NCBI GenBank assembly: GCA_038503075.1
Contig: JBCAML010000013.1
Location: 1,302,001 to 1,366,000 of the forward strand
DNA: 64,000 nt
From: Gyromitra esculenta
Taxonomy: Eukaryota > Ascomycota > Pezizomycetes > Pezizales > Discinaceae
Direction of reading: 5' to 3'
The notes below the pieces were generated by a model. That model did no database searches, was not told the origin of the DNA, and saw only the letters and a program-made list of their open reading frames with translations. This document shows, piece after piece, positions 10,305 through 21,925 of the stretch (position 1 is its first letter; the number at the start of each line of letters is the position of its first letter). The position numbers and the translations under genes are program-made.

Positions 10305-10721
10305 TTTCACGGATGAAGTTGAATAATGGGTTAGGGTTCGGTTAGAACGGTTGCAATGGGCTATGGGTTTCTTTTGGTAAAATAATGCTTTATCTTTCGG
10401 CTATGTTCGGTTATGGGTTACAGGAAGGAAAAGCGGGGTATATAAGGAGCAGAGTTCTGTCATTGTTGTTGTTTTCTCTTTCTTTCCTTAAGCAGCATTC
10501 TCGTTACCTTCTCCTGTATTATCTGAATACTATCACAGTTCTACCTCAGAACCCTCGCTGTCGCTGTCCCTCTTGCTACATTTATCTCACCTTGAAATAA
10601 AACACTCCTTGTAGAACTTGTAGAAAACATTGCACTCTTCAAACGTGTTGTTACCTCGTTTAAGTAGCACTGTTCACCTTCAGGGATACTAAAGGGCTTA
10701 ACGAGGAACCCAACCGTGAGA
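10305..10721 (+). repeat. Solo LTR, family 1, in Tc1 transposase
   Basis: 417 bp, TTTCACGG...CCGTGAGA, perfect duplications TCCAG (10300-10304 and 10722-10726). The right copy lies just after the catalytic Glu region NPIENIW of the transposase. The hairpin has one mismatch (CTTCAG/CTAAAG). Confidence 0.93.
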
Positions 10722-10747
10722 TCCAGATATTTTCAATTGGGTTCAGA

Positions 10748-11159
10748 TCTCAAGGAGCGAGGTTTTCCGACAAGCTCTCAGGTATCCCCCGAGATGAGCA
10801 GTGCTACATGAATGGAAAACTTGGGCTACGAGAGTGTTCACGAGGTTCCACAGGCTCTACGAGTGGTTCAAGTAAAGAGGACTTGAAGACGGCAACAGCG
10901 TGAGGTTATAAGGTATAACCAAGGTATGTATTTGTGAAATACAAGAGTGTACGATAGAAGACGTTGCTTAAAGAAAGAAGAAGAAAAAGTACAACAAGAG
11001 GGGGAATCCCTTCGCTTAAATACTCGTTATCCACCTCTCTGATGACAAACGTGTGACTCATTGTAAAGGAAACCAAGGGAAACATATTGAGAAAACAACA
11101 AAGTATCACGACGAAACACCTATACCACTAAGCCAACAACACAACAACCATCCATGAAA
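10748..11159 (-). repeat. Solo LTR, family 2, in Tc1 transposase
   Basis: 412 bp in minus orientation, perfect duplications TCAGA (10743-10747 and 11160-11164). It splits the codons of SADLNPIE. Only 26 bp of transposase sequence, both flanking target copies included, separate it from the LTR at 10305. Confidence 0.93.
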
Positions 11160-11254
11160 TCAGATCTGCGGAATTGCCATTCCATACAAGTACCTCCACT
11201 CCATGCTCTTTGAGAAATTCCTCAATAACACCAGCCCTGTGTGGTCCGCTCCTG

Positions 11255-11664
11255 TCTCAAGGAGCAGGTTTCTTGTCAAGCTCTCGAGTATCCCTCGAGA
11301 TGAGCAGTGCTACTTGAGTAGGAAACCAATCAGCGAGAGTGTGTGCAAATATTCTACAGGCTCTATGAGTGGATCAAGTTAAGATGACTTGATGACAGCG
11401 ACAGCGGCGGGTTACGAAGTGTAACCGAGGTTTGTATTGTAGAATACAAGAGTGAACAATAGAAGACATTGCTTAAAAAAAGAAGAAGGAAAAGTACAAC
11501 AAGAGGGGGAATCCCTTCGCTTATATACCTGTAATCCCTCTATTTGATGACAAACGCATGACTCATTGTGATGGAAACCAAGGGAAACGCAACGAACAAC
11601 CAACGTAACATGACAACCATGTACCCATGTGCCTAACCGATCAACGAAACATTCATCCATGAAA
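11255..11664 (-). repeat. Solo LTR, family 2, in Tc1 transposase
   Basis: 410 bp in minus orientation, perfect duplications TCCTG (11250-11254 and 11665-11669). It interrupts the second catalytic Asp segment (MQD..GPHRA). The hairpin stem is a perfect 7-bp TCTCGAG/CTCGAGA around GGATA (11282-11300). Confidence 0.93.
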
Positions 11665-11921
11665 TCCTGTCCTGCATAAACTTATATCCTCTCTCACTGC
11701 CCTTTATCCGAGACCAAAATGGTAGAAGGTTGGCCGTAAAACTTCATTGAGATACTGCCACCTATTCATGCCTCCTCTATCTCTTTTTGATGTTTTTTCT
11801 TTAGGACCTCTTTGGTGAATGACAATGATAGGAGAGCGGTGCCCATGCGTAAAACATGCCCAGAAATGGACAGACTTTCGACCAGAATGGAAGGTAGGTT
11901 GCAAATACTTTGGTTGGTATA

Positions 11922-12333
11922 TTTCAAGGATCGAAGCAAGGCAATGAGTTAGGATCACGTTGGATGATTAGGAACGGATTTCGGTTATTGGGTATAATGT
12001 CTTTGTGTTTCAGTTGTTGTCGGATTGTTGGTTGTGTTATGGGAAAGCGGGGTATTTAAGTGAAGGATTTCGGTTGTTCTTGTCTTTTCTCTTCTTCTTT
12101 CCTTAAGCAACGTTCTCGTTATCTTCTCTTGTATTATCAAAATACTATCATGGTTCTACCTCAGAACCCTCGCTGTCGCTGGTTACTTCACTGCACCTAT
12201 CTCGCCTGGAGATAAGACCCCTCGTAGGACCTGTAGAAACATTGCACTATTTGAACGTGTTGTTTTCCCACTTAAGTAGCACTGCTCACCTTCAGGGATA
12301 CTGAAGGGCTTAACGGGGGACCCAACTGTGAGA
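11922..12333 (+). repeat. Solo LTR, family 1, in Tc1 transposase
   Basis: 412 bp, TTTCAAGG...CTGTGAGA, duplications GTATA/GTATG (11917-11921 and 12334-12338, one mismatch), so probably older than its neighbours. The CCTTCAG-GGATA-CTGAAGG hairpin is intact. Confidence 0.88.
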
Positions 12334-13278
12334 GTATGCCGTACCAGGTTTTCTATATACTCTGTCCGGACCCCCTCCCACATCTCCCACCTTAATTGTG
12401 ATCTCATTGCACCATATAATCTTCCTCCAATCTTCCAAAGTCCATTCCCTCTTTGCCCTACACCACTTCTTTCGTCGCTTCATCATTGGCTTATCCAACC
12501 AAAATTTTCACCGAGAAATGCAGGAGCAGTAGTCCAATTCTTTGAGTGCCTTCCTCACAGTATTTGGTGCAGCGTTTAGGGTGGCTTCAGCAGTGACATC
12601 AGCAAGTGTAGCGCGAGGATTAGTCATCAGATATCGATTGATTCTTCGTAGATCTCTCTCTCCTAATTTAGGTTTTCTTCCATGGCCTGGCGCATTTTTT
12701 AATGTTTTGCATTGCTCAAATCGCTTCACAATCTTTTGTGCAGTTTGTCTTAAGATGCCTGTTTCAGCCTCAATCTCGGCAAAAGATTTCCCTTTAGTGC
12801 GCAAAATAATGACATCAGCTCTCTGGTCTTCAGTGGTCTCACAATGTTTATGGCTTTGGCTTTGTGACATTGAGGACAGCGGGGTTGGGTGAGGGGTTGC
12901 TGAAGCGCGGGGTTTCTCGTTGTGTCGCTGTCGCCGCAATTAATGGCAACCGCTTGTACATATACCACGATAGGTTCCAACTATCGCCAGTTGAATTCTT
13001 ATGATCAATTGGTATAATAACTTCGCTATAAAAAACTTTTTTACTCTGTACCTGCACAAGGTCACGTGTTTGTTTGTCGTGAACTACTTTCTCACTTCTC
13101 TCGATACTTTGACTATTAGAAAAACACAACAGTACAATTTTACTACCCCCTTGGCCATTCTAATTGCTTTTCGGTGTTTTTTCCCCGTAGGCATCTCCCA
13201 AGTAGTTAATAACAGAAAACGTACCAAATGAATATTTTGCAAAGTGAAGACCCCACATATCAGGTAGCCGTACTGGAT

Positions 13279-13526
13279 GGACCTGGAGAAGTGAAAGAAA
13301 TTGTAACTAGATGAGGGAAGAAAGTTAAATTGTTAGTTAGGTTTGGTAGTTGGATTGAAGTTATGTATTAGTCAGACTGGAGAGGGGATTAGTGGGGAGT
13401 TATTGTTTTGTTTAGTTTAGTTTAGTTTAGTTTAGTTTTTGTTTTTGTTTTTGTTATTTGTTAGCTAGTGCGATCGCCATAGCCCAAGGGCTGGATGCGT
13501 AAATGAAATTTACTTACTTACTTGCT
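13279..13526 (+). mobile_element. SINE-like retroposon, probably full length
   Basis: A 248-bp insertion bounded by a perfect 14-bp duplication TAGCCGTACTGGAT (13265-13278 and 13527-13540). It holds an internal (TTTAG)n/(TTTTG)n tract, then GCCCAAGGGCTGGATGCG, and ends in a (TTAC)n-type tail. The 3' part recurs in the short copies at 18197-18266 and 22526-22588. It has no ORF. Long variable duplications plus a simple-repeat tail indicate LINE-type retroposition. Confidence 0.8.
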
Positions 13527-13540
13527 TAGCCGTACTGGAT

Positions 13541-14270
13541 CCCAACAACGGGGATGACGAATCTATCCAATAGCCTGGACAATACTAAGGGATAGTATAT
13601 TTCTACCAGTGAGGATTGGCAGTAAGGCCTCCAAATCCATGCTTGTATCATGTGGTAAGACGTGTTATTTGATTCATAGGGTAGAAAAGCGCGAAGAAAA
13701 TAGTCATCGGTTTAAATCAAGGGAAATCGGGTTTGGGAACCTTGGGCTAAATTGGGACATGCGAACCAAGTTAATTGTGGAATATCCAATCAGTAACTAC
13801 CCTCGTCTATCCTCTAGATAATTCGTAAACCTGCTAATCAAAGTGGCGAGCACGAGGGGTGTGCATGTGATCTGAGGTGTTCAGACGGAGAGAGGTATCG
13901 CGAGGATTGATAGTAAGAGTACTTGAATGTGTGATATTTAGGGAAAGTTCTCAATAAAGAGATCCCGTATAAGAGTAAAGAATGCTATCAAAACAATATG
14001 CTGTCTGCTAAGTAGCTAGCGAACCCTACCTAGATTCCACTCTGCTGAAAAGATTTACCCTCTCTTTTTGAAATGGTCCGGTATGGAAAGCCAAATATAA
14101 TCGAAGAGAGAAATTCAAATCACATAAACAAGACGAGAAATAGGTCGTATCCAAGGAAAGTAAATATAGTAAAGTCATAGTATCGATACTGAGGTCACAT
14201 AACGGTAGAGAGCGAAATGTCAAGCTACCTGGCTATGATGGCTTTTGTCTATTCGAAGAGAGCAGATTGT
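13541..14270. other. Non-coding gap
   Basis: Nothing recognisable: short ORFs only, no repeat shared with the rest of the window. Confidence 0.6.
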
Positions 14271-15060
14271 TTAATATGCCCCATGGGCGCGCAGCATCTG
14301 TGCCATGTCGATATGCCCTGCTCCGGCAGCGGCCTGCAGGGCTGTCGCACCTCTGTCAAGACCTACTGCTGCGTTGACATCTGCCCCGTGAGCGAGGAGT
14401 ATCTTCGCCATGTCGATATGCCCTGCTCCGGCAGCGGCTTGTAGCGCTGTCCGACCACTGATGAAGCCTGGGTTTGCGTTGACATTTGCCCCATGGGTGA
14501 TGAGCATGTTTGCCATGTCGATATGCCCTGCTCCGGCAGCGGCCTGCAGGGCTGTCGCATCTCTGTGGGGACCTGCTGCTGCGTTGACATCTGCCCCGTG
14601 GGCGAGGAGCATGTTTGCCATGTCCATATGCCCTGCTCCAGCTGCTGCTTGCAGCGCTGTCGCACCATTGTTGCTACCTGCTGCGTTGACATCTGCCAGG
14701 TGGACGAGGAGTATCTTCGCCATGTCCATATGCCCTGCTTCAACAGCGGCCTGCAGGGCTGTCCGACCACTGGTTAAGCTTGGTTTTGCGTTGACATCTG
14801 CCCCATGGGTGATGAGCATGTTTGCCATGTCGATATGCCCTGCTCCAGCAGCTGCTTGTAGCGCTGTCCGACCATCCCGGGCACCTGCTCCCGCGTCGAC
14901 ATTTGCCCCATGCCCCAATAGTAGCTGTACCATGTCCATGTTCCCATCTCCAGCTAAGGCTTGCAGCACTGTTTGGCCATTAGATTCCGCTGCTATTTTC
15001 ACACTTGCCTTGTGAGCCACAAGCAGATTCACCATTCCAGCATACCCACTCCTAGCTGCC
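14271..15060 (-). repeat. Near-identical ankyrin-repeat coding tract
   Basis: Tandem ~33-36-codon units centred on TALQAAAGAGHIDMANML. The last six units are almost identical in DNA, while the first two or three have diverged. Such homogenised repeats in fungal signalling proteins point to recent duplication or gene conversion. They also create long antisense ORFs on the plus strand (for example 14410-15015) that are not genes. Confidence 0.85.
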
Positions 15061-16768
15061 ACCCGAAGCGCCGTTTGACCTTCAAATATGGTATCTACAT
15101 GCACGCTACTACTGGAAAGTATTAACTCAACTGTATCAATTTGGTCATGCTCGATTCCCAGATGTAAAATCTGTTCCCAAGCTGATCGACTAACTGATGC
15201 ACCGAGTGAGGACTGTAAGAGCTTTGCAACAACATATTTAAGCCCTGCCGTGACAGCATGTTGCAGAAGAGTGGAGTAATTTTCTCGCGTGGAAGAGGGC
15301 AGAAACTCCATAACGTCTGATCTATGAATTTTTCTCAACAACAGCCCTTTCCCATGATGATTCAAACTTAAATCCATCCCCAGGGTATCCCCCAGAATCG
15401 AAAACTCGCTTTTTAGACTCGCATACCAGTTGCCTACGTAACTATCATTTGTAATCCATTGATTCTCGAGAGCAGCTGCCGCTGTTAGTCTGTCGGCCGG
15501 GTTCGGGGCGAGCAGGCGCTTGACAAAATTGACTGCCTCGTCGCTTGCTTCACACTTTTGTAAGACTTCGATTGGAAAGCTGACCAGGTTACCACAATAG
15601 GCAAAAAAGGTATTCATATCGAAGGCAGGTTCCGATAAGACACGCAATTTTGAGAAGCCACTCTCTGGATCTTCATCAGGCAAATCCCCTTCAAGAAATG
15701 GTGTTTGAAATGTTAGGAGTTCGTGTACTAGACAGCCTAATGACCATATATCTAATGCATGTGTAAGTTCCTCTGCACCTCTGAGTTTTCGAGGGAGTGC
15801 TCCTATGAGTTATGGAGCAAGATAGCCTTCAGTTCCTAGCTGGGTCCGTAAAACAGTTCCTTGAGTTCGTTTGGAGGCTCCGAAATCAGCGATTTTAACC
15901 CAGAGTAGATACTAGCAAGCGACGAGTACATTCTGTCATCGTTGTGTGTTAACACGGACGCATTTCGTATCAGGAAGTACTTCGATGGGTAAGGTGAGTA
16001 GTGAGATTTAACCGCCGTACCATGTAGGCAGACAAAAGGTGTATTGGAGGGAAAGCCCTTGACGAGAGCTGGGGTAGTGCCATTAAGAGTTAAGATTAAG
16101 CTGACAGGTAGCGGTAGGGAGAAATACCCTAGACTATATGTACCTGTGTGCTGTCACACTGGGCAAGAAATTGACAATATACAAAATGAACGAAGGGTCA
16201 AACCTGTGGTTTCAAGTCACGATGGCAGATTCCCTCCTCATGCAAAACCTTCAGTCCTTCCAGAATTTGCCGGGTGATCTCTTTGACCCCTATTATTCCT
16301 TTTTGATGGTCTTTGATATATTCGCCTAAGTCACCATAATGGAGGTACTCCATTGCGATATAGACGACACTCCGGTTCTCATACCAACCGAAGAATTTGA
16401 CGAATAGATGTTGATGCTATAGACCCCTTACATTAGCGTACGCACTTACGAAGGCAGGATAAACCGTGCTGGGATGCTGGGATGCCTACATCTTCTAGTC
16501 TAATTAAAGCGAGTAGCTCCCGGGAGAAGCCGGTACTCGGCAAAGTTTCCCGGTTAAGCTTCTTCACCGCTCTAAGTTGACCACTCTCCTCTTCCTTCTC
16601 GAGCCATACAGCTCCAAAGCCGCCAGAACCAATCCTTTTTATATTGATCCACGACGATGATCTCCGCACCTTTGTTGAAAGCTTCCACGCATGAGTTTCA
16701 TGCACCACCCGATCGTCGAAAAACTTCGTTTCCAGTTTATAGGCATCGAGGTTTGAAATTCTGTCCAT
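14271..16768 (-). pseudogene. Ankyrin-repeat Ser/Thr protein kinase with two stops in the kinase domain
   Basis: The three-exon model (16768-16490, 16416-16204, 15932-14271) joins in phase; the introns are 73 and 271 nt. It encodes 717 residues including two internal stops. The N-terminal kinase domain has the glycine loop IGSGGFGAVW, the AVKKL lysine, MEYLHYGDL, HRDLKPQN and KIADFGASK. The Glu of the expected APE is replaced by a TAA (15810-15812), and a TAG (15912-15914) interrupts the catalytic-loop exit. Downstream the frame is open through the end of the kinase lobe (LDIWSLGCLVHELL) and about eight or nine ankyrin repeats. The original protein would have phosphorylated substrates chosen through the ankyrin surface. 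The family is clear; the substrate is unknown. The 271-nt intron is long for this genome and could hold an insertion. Confidence 0.85.
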
Positions 16769-18182
16769 GGTTTGTCTTCCAAATCTTTTTTCTCAATCAA
16801 GTATCGTTGGGAGCGGTGGTAAAGTTATGTTTGGCGGATTTAGACAGTGGGGTTCAGCGTTGGACTACCGTAACAGTGAGTGATTCCAACCCCGCATTCC
16901 ATCCTCCTGTGGATAATGCCGCTGCAATGGGTTAGGGTTGACTAATTTTAGCTCAATCCATCATCAATCATCCTGCCAAACCAATGAAGCTCCGCAGTCA
17001 ACAAATCTTGTCAAATGCCACTGCTGCTGTAACTGCTACACGGTCTTCGCAGTAACACATGACGGATTGAGGAAGACTTGCGGTTCCCCGTGACGGACGA
17101 TAAACTATAGTCCACCCAGGGCTCAGAATCCCGGGCCGGAGATCGATATCCACACCATTGGATTGTTTTCCTTGTCCAAGAAATAGATCTAGATCCTTAT
17201 GCAGATAACTAATTTTCCGGTGCGGCAACCAAGGTCCTAGCTGCTTTCTCCAATAACTAGCGTATCATAATCTTATTCGCTGAGTAGTTTTGGTAGGTAG
17301 ATCTACGACTGCCTTATGGAGAACACCGAGTCGACATGACTCCCCGCTCAAGGTTAGGAATGCCTTACTTACATGTAAATACCGCATAAGCAGCCTAGCC
17401 TCACAGCCTCACCCTATAAGCACTATTTTGTTAGCTCTAATGAGGAGAATAAATTGAGAAAGGTGACTTTCGCAGAACGAAGGATAATATATGGGCACAT
17501 AGCTGTCCTTAAAAATATCAAGGCCAGCAGTCCCAAGAAACCAGGCAAATAATCGACGCTTTGCACACTCACGCCGGGCCACATCTTCAATGTACTAGTA
17601 CAAAAAACCAGAAGCGACGAGTTTTACACACTGTTCGGAGAGCTTACCAAGCGCTTCCGGGAGTCGGGCGAGGGTTACAAGAGTGATTTTAATAGGACCA
17701 CGACAAACCTGGCTTGCATGTACAGGGTGATTCAAAAATGCATCAAAAACGGGATTACGAAAGTTAGCTAGAATGGTACATGATGAATGTAATTTCATAC
17801 CAACTAGTATGTTAAGCCACAACCCTTGTACTTACTGTTCTTTAATATACTTTATTCCTAAACCCTATCACATCTAGCAATCTTCTGTGCCTTATAGCTC
17901 GGCGTATTTGCTTTTAAGGACTCATTCAAACCCAAACCTATCCGTCGCGCTCGCGGATTCTATCACCCAATTTATCAGCATCCGTTAGTTAAAGCGCGGA
18001 CGTTAATTCCACTGCTAGCTTCATACCTTAGTAAGTTTTGTTTTTCACAAACATTTAACGCGGCTATTAGCAGCGGAAATTAGATAAGAGGGGTGTCGTG
18101 TCAGCTTCTTGAATTTCCGCTGTCTTAAAAAGATATCTCTCCAAATATAATAACAATGTATCTAGCATACCACCTCATAACC
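16769..18182. other. Non-coding gap
   Basis: The kinase upstream region and AT-rich spacer. No gene or repeat family seen. Confidence 0.55.
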
Positions 18183-18196
18183 AAGTGACCGATCAT

Positions 18197-18233
18197 AGCA
18201 CCATAACCTAAGGGTTGAATGTGTCGAATAAAA

Positions 18234-18265
<32 letters not shown>

Positions 18266-18266
18266 T
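18197..18266 (+). mobile_element. Short SINE-like retroposon copy (5'-truncated)
   Basis: A 70-bp insertion carrying the shared 3' motif CCATAACCTAAGGGTTGAAT and an (AAT)/(AAAT)n tail. It is flanked by 14-bp duplications AAGTGACCGATCAT/AAGTGATCGGTCAT (18183-18196 and 18267-18280; two mismatches). Confidence 0.72.
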
Positions 18267-18280
18267 AAGTGATCGGTCAT

Positions 18281-20297
18281 CGTGTCGTTGGCAGTTTCCG
18301 AGTAATCACCTATGACTATGATCGATTGTGACGCCCTAGCTAAGGTTGACTAGTTAAACTCGGTATTTCTTAATCAGATCTCGTACCGTGTTGGCGATTC
18401 AGATTGCCACGTATTCAAAGATAACGTTATATTAAATCTTCCTTCTAAATCTCTGTAGTATATATTAATAGCTACCCACGAGTTAACACTGTTTAGCATC
18501 CAGAAATGAAATGTAGCTCATACAGAAAGTTCCCAAAAGGAATTTTCTCTCACCCGAGCTCTCTATTACCTTCCGTAGTCATGGTCCAATTCCTCTAGCG
18601 CTTTATCTCATACTTCAATCCACACTACTAACTTCCCAACTCTCAATCTCCCTATAAGTGCCTTATCGGTTCTGCTACCGCTAACAAATAACCCATGCCA
18701 CCTCAAACTCTGGCTCATCTGCCATAAGCGCATATTTCTTATACGACCTAGGCTTCAAGAGTGCTGCGTGTTGCTTCTGCGCCATGTCTATCAGCAGTAT
18801 GATATCTGCATCTTGCACAAAAACCTCAGAAGAGGAAGACAACGGATTCGATTCTACGGCAGACGTTCATATGTTTCGATGGTCCGTAAATGTGATCAAG
18901 GTATATGGGAGTGGCGTGCGGTCGCTAGCGTGGGTTAGGGTCATGAAGGGCTCAAGAAATCTAGTGGTGAAACCTGTATCGAAATAAAAAGATAGACCAC
19001 TGGATGCCAATGTTTTTGGTGAGAGTTGGTCGAGAAGAGTTGTGACGGTGAATCTTTAAGGTATGGAGAGGAGCAACTTTGTATAATGCTTCTGTTGATC
19101 TAGATCTTAGTGCTGGTGAGATACACAAATCGTGTGTAGTGTACTCTGACATGTCAGTAATGGCTGAGGATGTCATTGGGGATGTGCTTACAAATAGCGC
19201 CTGTGTGCTTGAGCGATACTATAAATTTTGTCGGTGAAGAAGTGGTTATCAAAGCTTGTTGAAGGTCATCCCACCCTGCATTCATAGTTTTTTCCTTCGT
19301 AGGTTACCCGTAGAAGCAGACCTCGTAGTGACCAGTCAAATTCTGTTTATGAGCCTAGCCAATGTTACTTCGAAAGAAGCCCTTCCAGCATCTTGCTGTC
19401 ATGTCCGTCTGTAGCAGTGAGATAACGAAATGCACATCTAGGTATAATCTTTCTTAGTATAAGGAACAGAACAATGCAGAGATTACACCCAAGAAAGCCA
19501 TTAAATGGGATTGCCATCGCCGCTGTTCTTACCTCGCTACTGATGACTAGAGTTGTGGACTAGAACTAAACATGCTGGACTAATTTTAGACAGGCTCGGA
19601 AGTGGGTGCCCGCAGTGACGAGACTTGGTGGGAGATATCACTTGACCTAGTTCCCGGAATCCATAGATTCTACCGTTGATGATGGGACAGAAATATAACC
19701 AAGTTTCATCAAGTAGTGATGCTTATTGCTCGTGAATCATTTACAGCCCTTTTAATCTCTTTCCAAGCTTCGCCAAATGAATCCCCGGTTCTATTGTCAG
19801 AGAATGAGACTACCTATGGAATAAGCTACGGATGAGTTAGATTATACGCACGGCTATGCCTAGTGAAAAAAAATCGGGAAAAAAATTATAGTTTCATAGC
19901 TCTTGGCCGAAACTATGTCTGAAATCATGAGATCTCGCTTAGCGCTGATCTAGCGTTTGTGTATCCTGTATAGATCAATAAATAAAATACACCTAAAGCT
20001 TCTGCATAAAGCAACCAACAATATAACCTGGTAGCGTAACGGGCTAACCAGTCGAGTGGTTTAGTTTGACTTAATTTGCAAATCTGGTTTTAGGTATTTT
20101 AGACATAATGAAACCTGTTTATGGTACGCGCTCTATTATATAAATCCTATGTTACAAGTTAAGACTACTAACAAACACTGGCAGCATTCTGACCAGATTC
20201 AAAAATAGAAAAAGACGACACGAGCTTTCACAATTGCCCTTCTTCTCCTTAGAAACAAGAAAACCAGAGTCTCATCCATCGAACACATGGGTACAAA
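18281..20297. other. Non-coding gap
   Basis: AT-rich, no convincing coding region or repeat. Confidence 0.55.
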
Positions 20298-20941
20298 TTA
20301 CAAAGGATCAAACGCCGATGAGTCAGGATAAGTGACCAGTTTTTGCATAAGAGATTTGAGACCACCACAATCTGTGACATTATGGAGCTTCTCTTCATCT
20401 CAGTGATAGACTTCGTCATCAAAAAAGCTCCGCTCCGCAGTCGCCATGGTATGGCGAAGGGCATTAGCCACGTGGTGAATTTCGAGTAGTATCGAGTTTG
20501 GGAGTAATAGGCCACTGGCAGGCGATCTGACCGACAAACGGAATCTATTTCCTGATATTACGGGTTCAGCAGTCTCGCTAGTACCCAAATATGTGGCAAT
20601 TTGGCCCTTTATCAGGAGATTCTTGCAGTTTCGAGAGAACCTAATTCCATATGACGGATCGAAACTCATATCAGTATGAAGCGTTTGTACCGGGCGGAAG
20701 GTAACAATGCCTGTGCCAAAGAGGGAATGTATAGATCAGTCTAGGAGGATGAGGTTCTCAAGACGGTTGATGTCTTTGGCGCCAATATAATTCCGGAGAG
20801 CATTGGTATGAGGGGTTTCCATAAATATATCGAAAAAATTCCAGAAGGATTCTTGATGAGAATTTCGAGAGATAGCGGATGGAATGATGTGAGAAATCTT
20901 GAGTGAAGAAATTGGCGTTTGGCGACTGGTAGTGACACGCT
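20298..20941 (-). pseudogene. HNH-nuclease-like fungal protein, fragment with stops
   Basis: One reading frame runs from about 20941 to a TAA at 20298-20300 and is broken by TGA at 20736-20738 and TGA at 20400-20402. It begins TSRQTPISSLKISHIIP and continues with NALRNYIGAKDINRLENLIL, then IHSLFGTGIVTFRP. The spacing of SHIIP, INRLENLILL and IHSLFG resembles fungal HNH_2-type proteins, whose metal site uses those His/Asn residues. Upstream exons could not be recovered. Only 'HNH-like relic' is supported; no substrate can be given. Confidence 0.55.
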
Positions 20942-21925
20942 TGTTTCTTAGCAGCTGGCGAAGAGCTCTTTGAGCGTACTACGGTCTAAAGACTGGAGAT
21001 AAATCAAGTTCTCTATAAGGATACGCTATTTCTCCGTCGTCATAGTTACTAGCGCAGCTGATGAACGCAAGGATGTCATACCAAAGTGTTACGATAAATC
21101 AGTTGGGATCGTTAGTGTTCTACGAGTATCACGATAAAGTTTAATTACAAGATAAGTAGGTTTGCTTCGAGTTTTAGGGATGCGTCACGATGAGGAGATT
21201 CGTATACCGCGTGCTCAGAGCGTCCATCGTCTCCCCTTGCTCATTTTCCCTTCAATTGGTCCCGCATATGCTTAAACTGCTAATAATATTAACTTTCCGA
21301 TATCTAATTACAGCAGACACGTCCATTTTATTGCTCGCCGTGATTGGATAGTGTTGACTCCAACACTACATGGCGCACGCAATTTTAGACCTCGACCGCC
21401 TTTTTGAGCTCTAATTCCGAGCTGCACAATAGAGCAAACACAAACAAAGCTAAATAGTCTCTAGCAGCCTAGTCTAAATACTAATTAGCTTTGTATAGGG
21501 CAAGGAATTTTGGCTGTGGCAGAATTAGACCTCACTTTTGGGTGTAAAAAGCTTGATGTGGAACGTTCCAAGAAGTGCTGTTATCATGATGAGATATACG
21601 CAGGAGGAAACAGTATCATATTCCTTTCCTTGAGGGAAATATATATGTAAAAGATTTCAGATGGTACATTCTTGACAAGAAGTACCTTGAAAAGCATCAA
21701 TGATAGAATCATCAATGGTAGCAGGCTTTGAAGGGAAGACGGGGCTACGCTGTGCAGGACGCTTGGCACTGTTTGTAAGACAGTGGCGTCCCACACCTCA
21801 TTATAATTGGTCGAGGTCTAAGACTGCTTGCGCCATATATCCGGTGAAATATATAATAGAGTACAATAGCTAAAAGCATACAGGAAATCAGAAGAAATAA
21901 TAGACATTTGTATCAAAAATGTAAC
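20942..21925. other. Non-coding gap
   Basis: Possible decayed upstream part of the HNH-like gene up to about 21050; otherwise nothing recognised. Confidence 0.5.

Larger units (their letters stand above)
10106..12870 (-). pseudogene. Tc1/mariner transposase, split into five pieces
   Basis: Start at MSQSQSHKHCETTEDQ (ATG 12870), stop TAG at 10106-10108. The N-terminus has a helix-turn-helix (about residues 20-110). The catalytic core follows with WRKIIWCNE, where the first catalytic Asp (usually WSDE) is Asn. The second segment is MQD..GPHRAGV and the third NSADLNPIENIW. Lesions besides the four LTRs: an in-frame TGA at 12508-12510 (likely CGA to TGA) and a one-base frameshift near 11715. The codons on each side of every LTR join in frame after removing one target duplication, so the pieces were once a single reading frame. 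The protein is dead. Confidence 0.92.
9961..12962 (-). mobile_element. Tc1/mariner transposon carrying four solo LTRs
   Basis: Terminal inverted repeats of about 43 bp (left from 9961, right ending at 12962) share GCGGTTGCCATTAATTGCGG and CGACAGCGACACAAC, with two mismatches near the tips. TA target dinucleotides flank the element (9959-9960 and 12963-12964). It encodes a minus-strand transposase. Four solo LTRs (10305-10721, 10748-11159, 11255-11664, 11922-12333) account for more than half of its present length. Confidence 0.92.

Noticed and set aside
14410..15015. 201-codon plus-strand ORF (and similar ones) over the ankyrin tract
   Set aside because: Antisense shadow of the repeated ankyrin codons; repeats keep all frames open together.
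16417..16449. 33-nt intron in the kinase gene with a good GTAAGT donor
   Set aside because: Breaks phase; a 73-nt intron using GTAGGC at 16489 joins the exons in frame and restores the kinase sequence.
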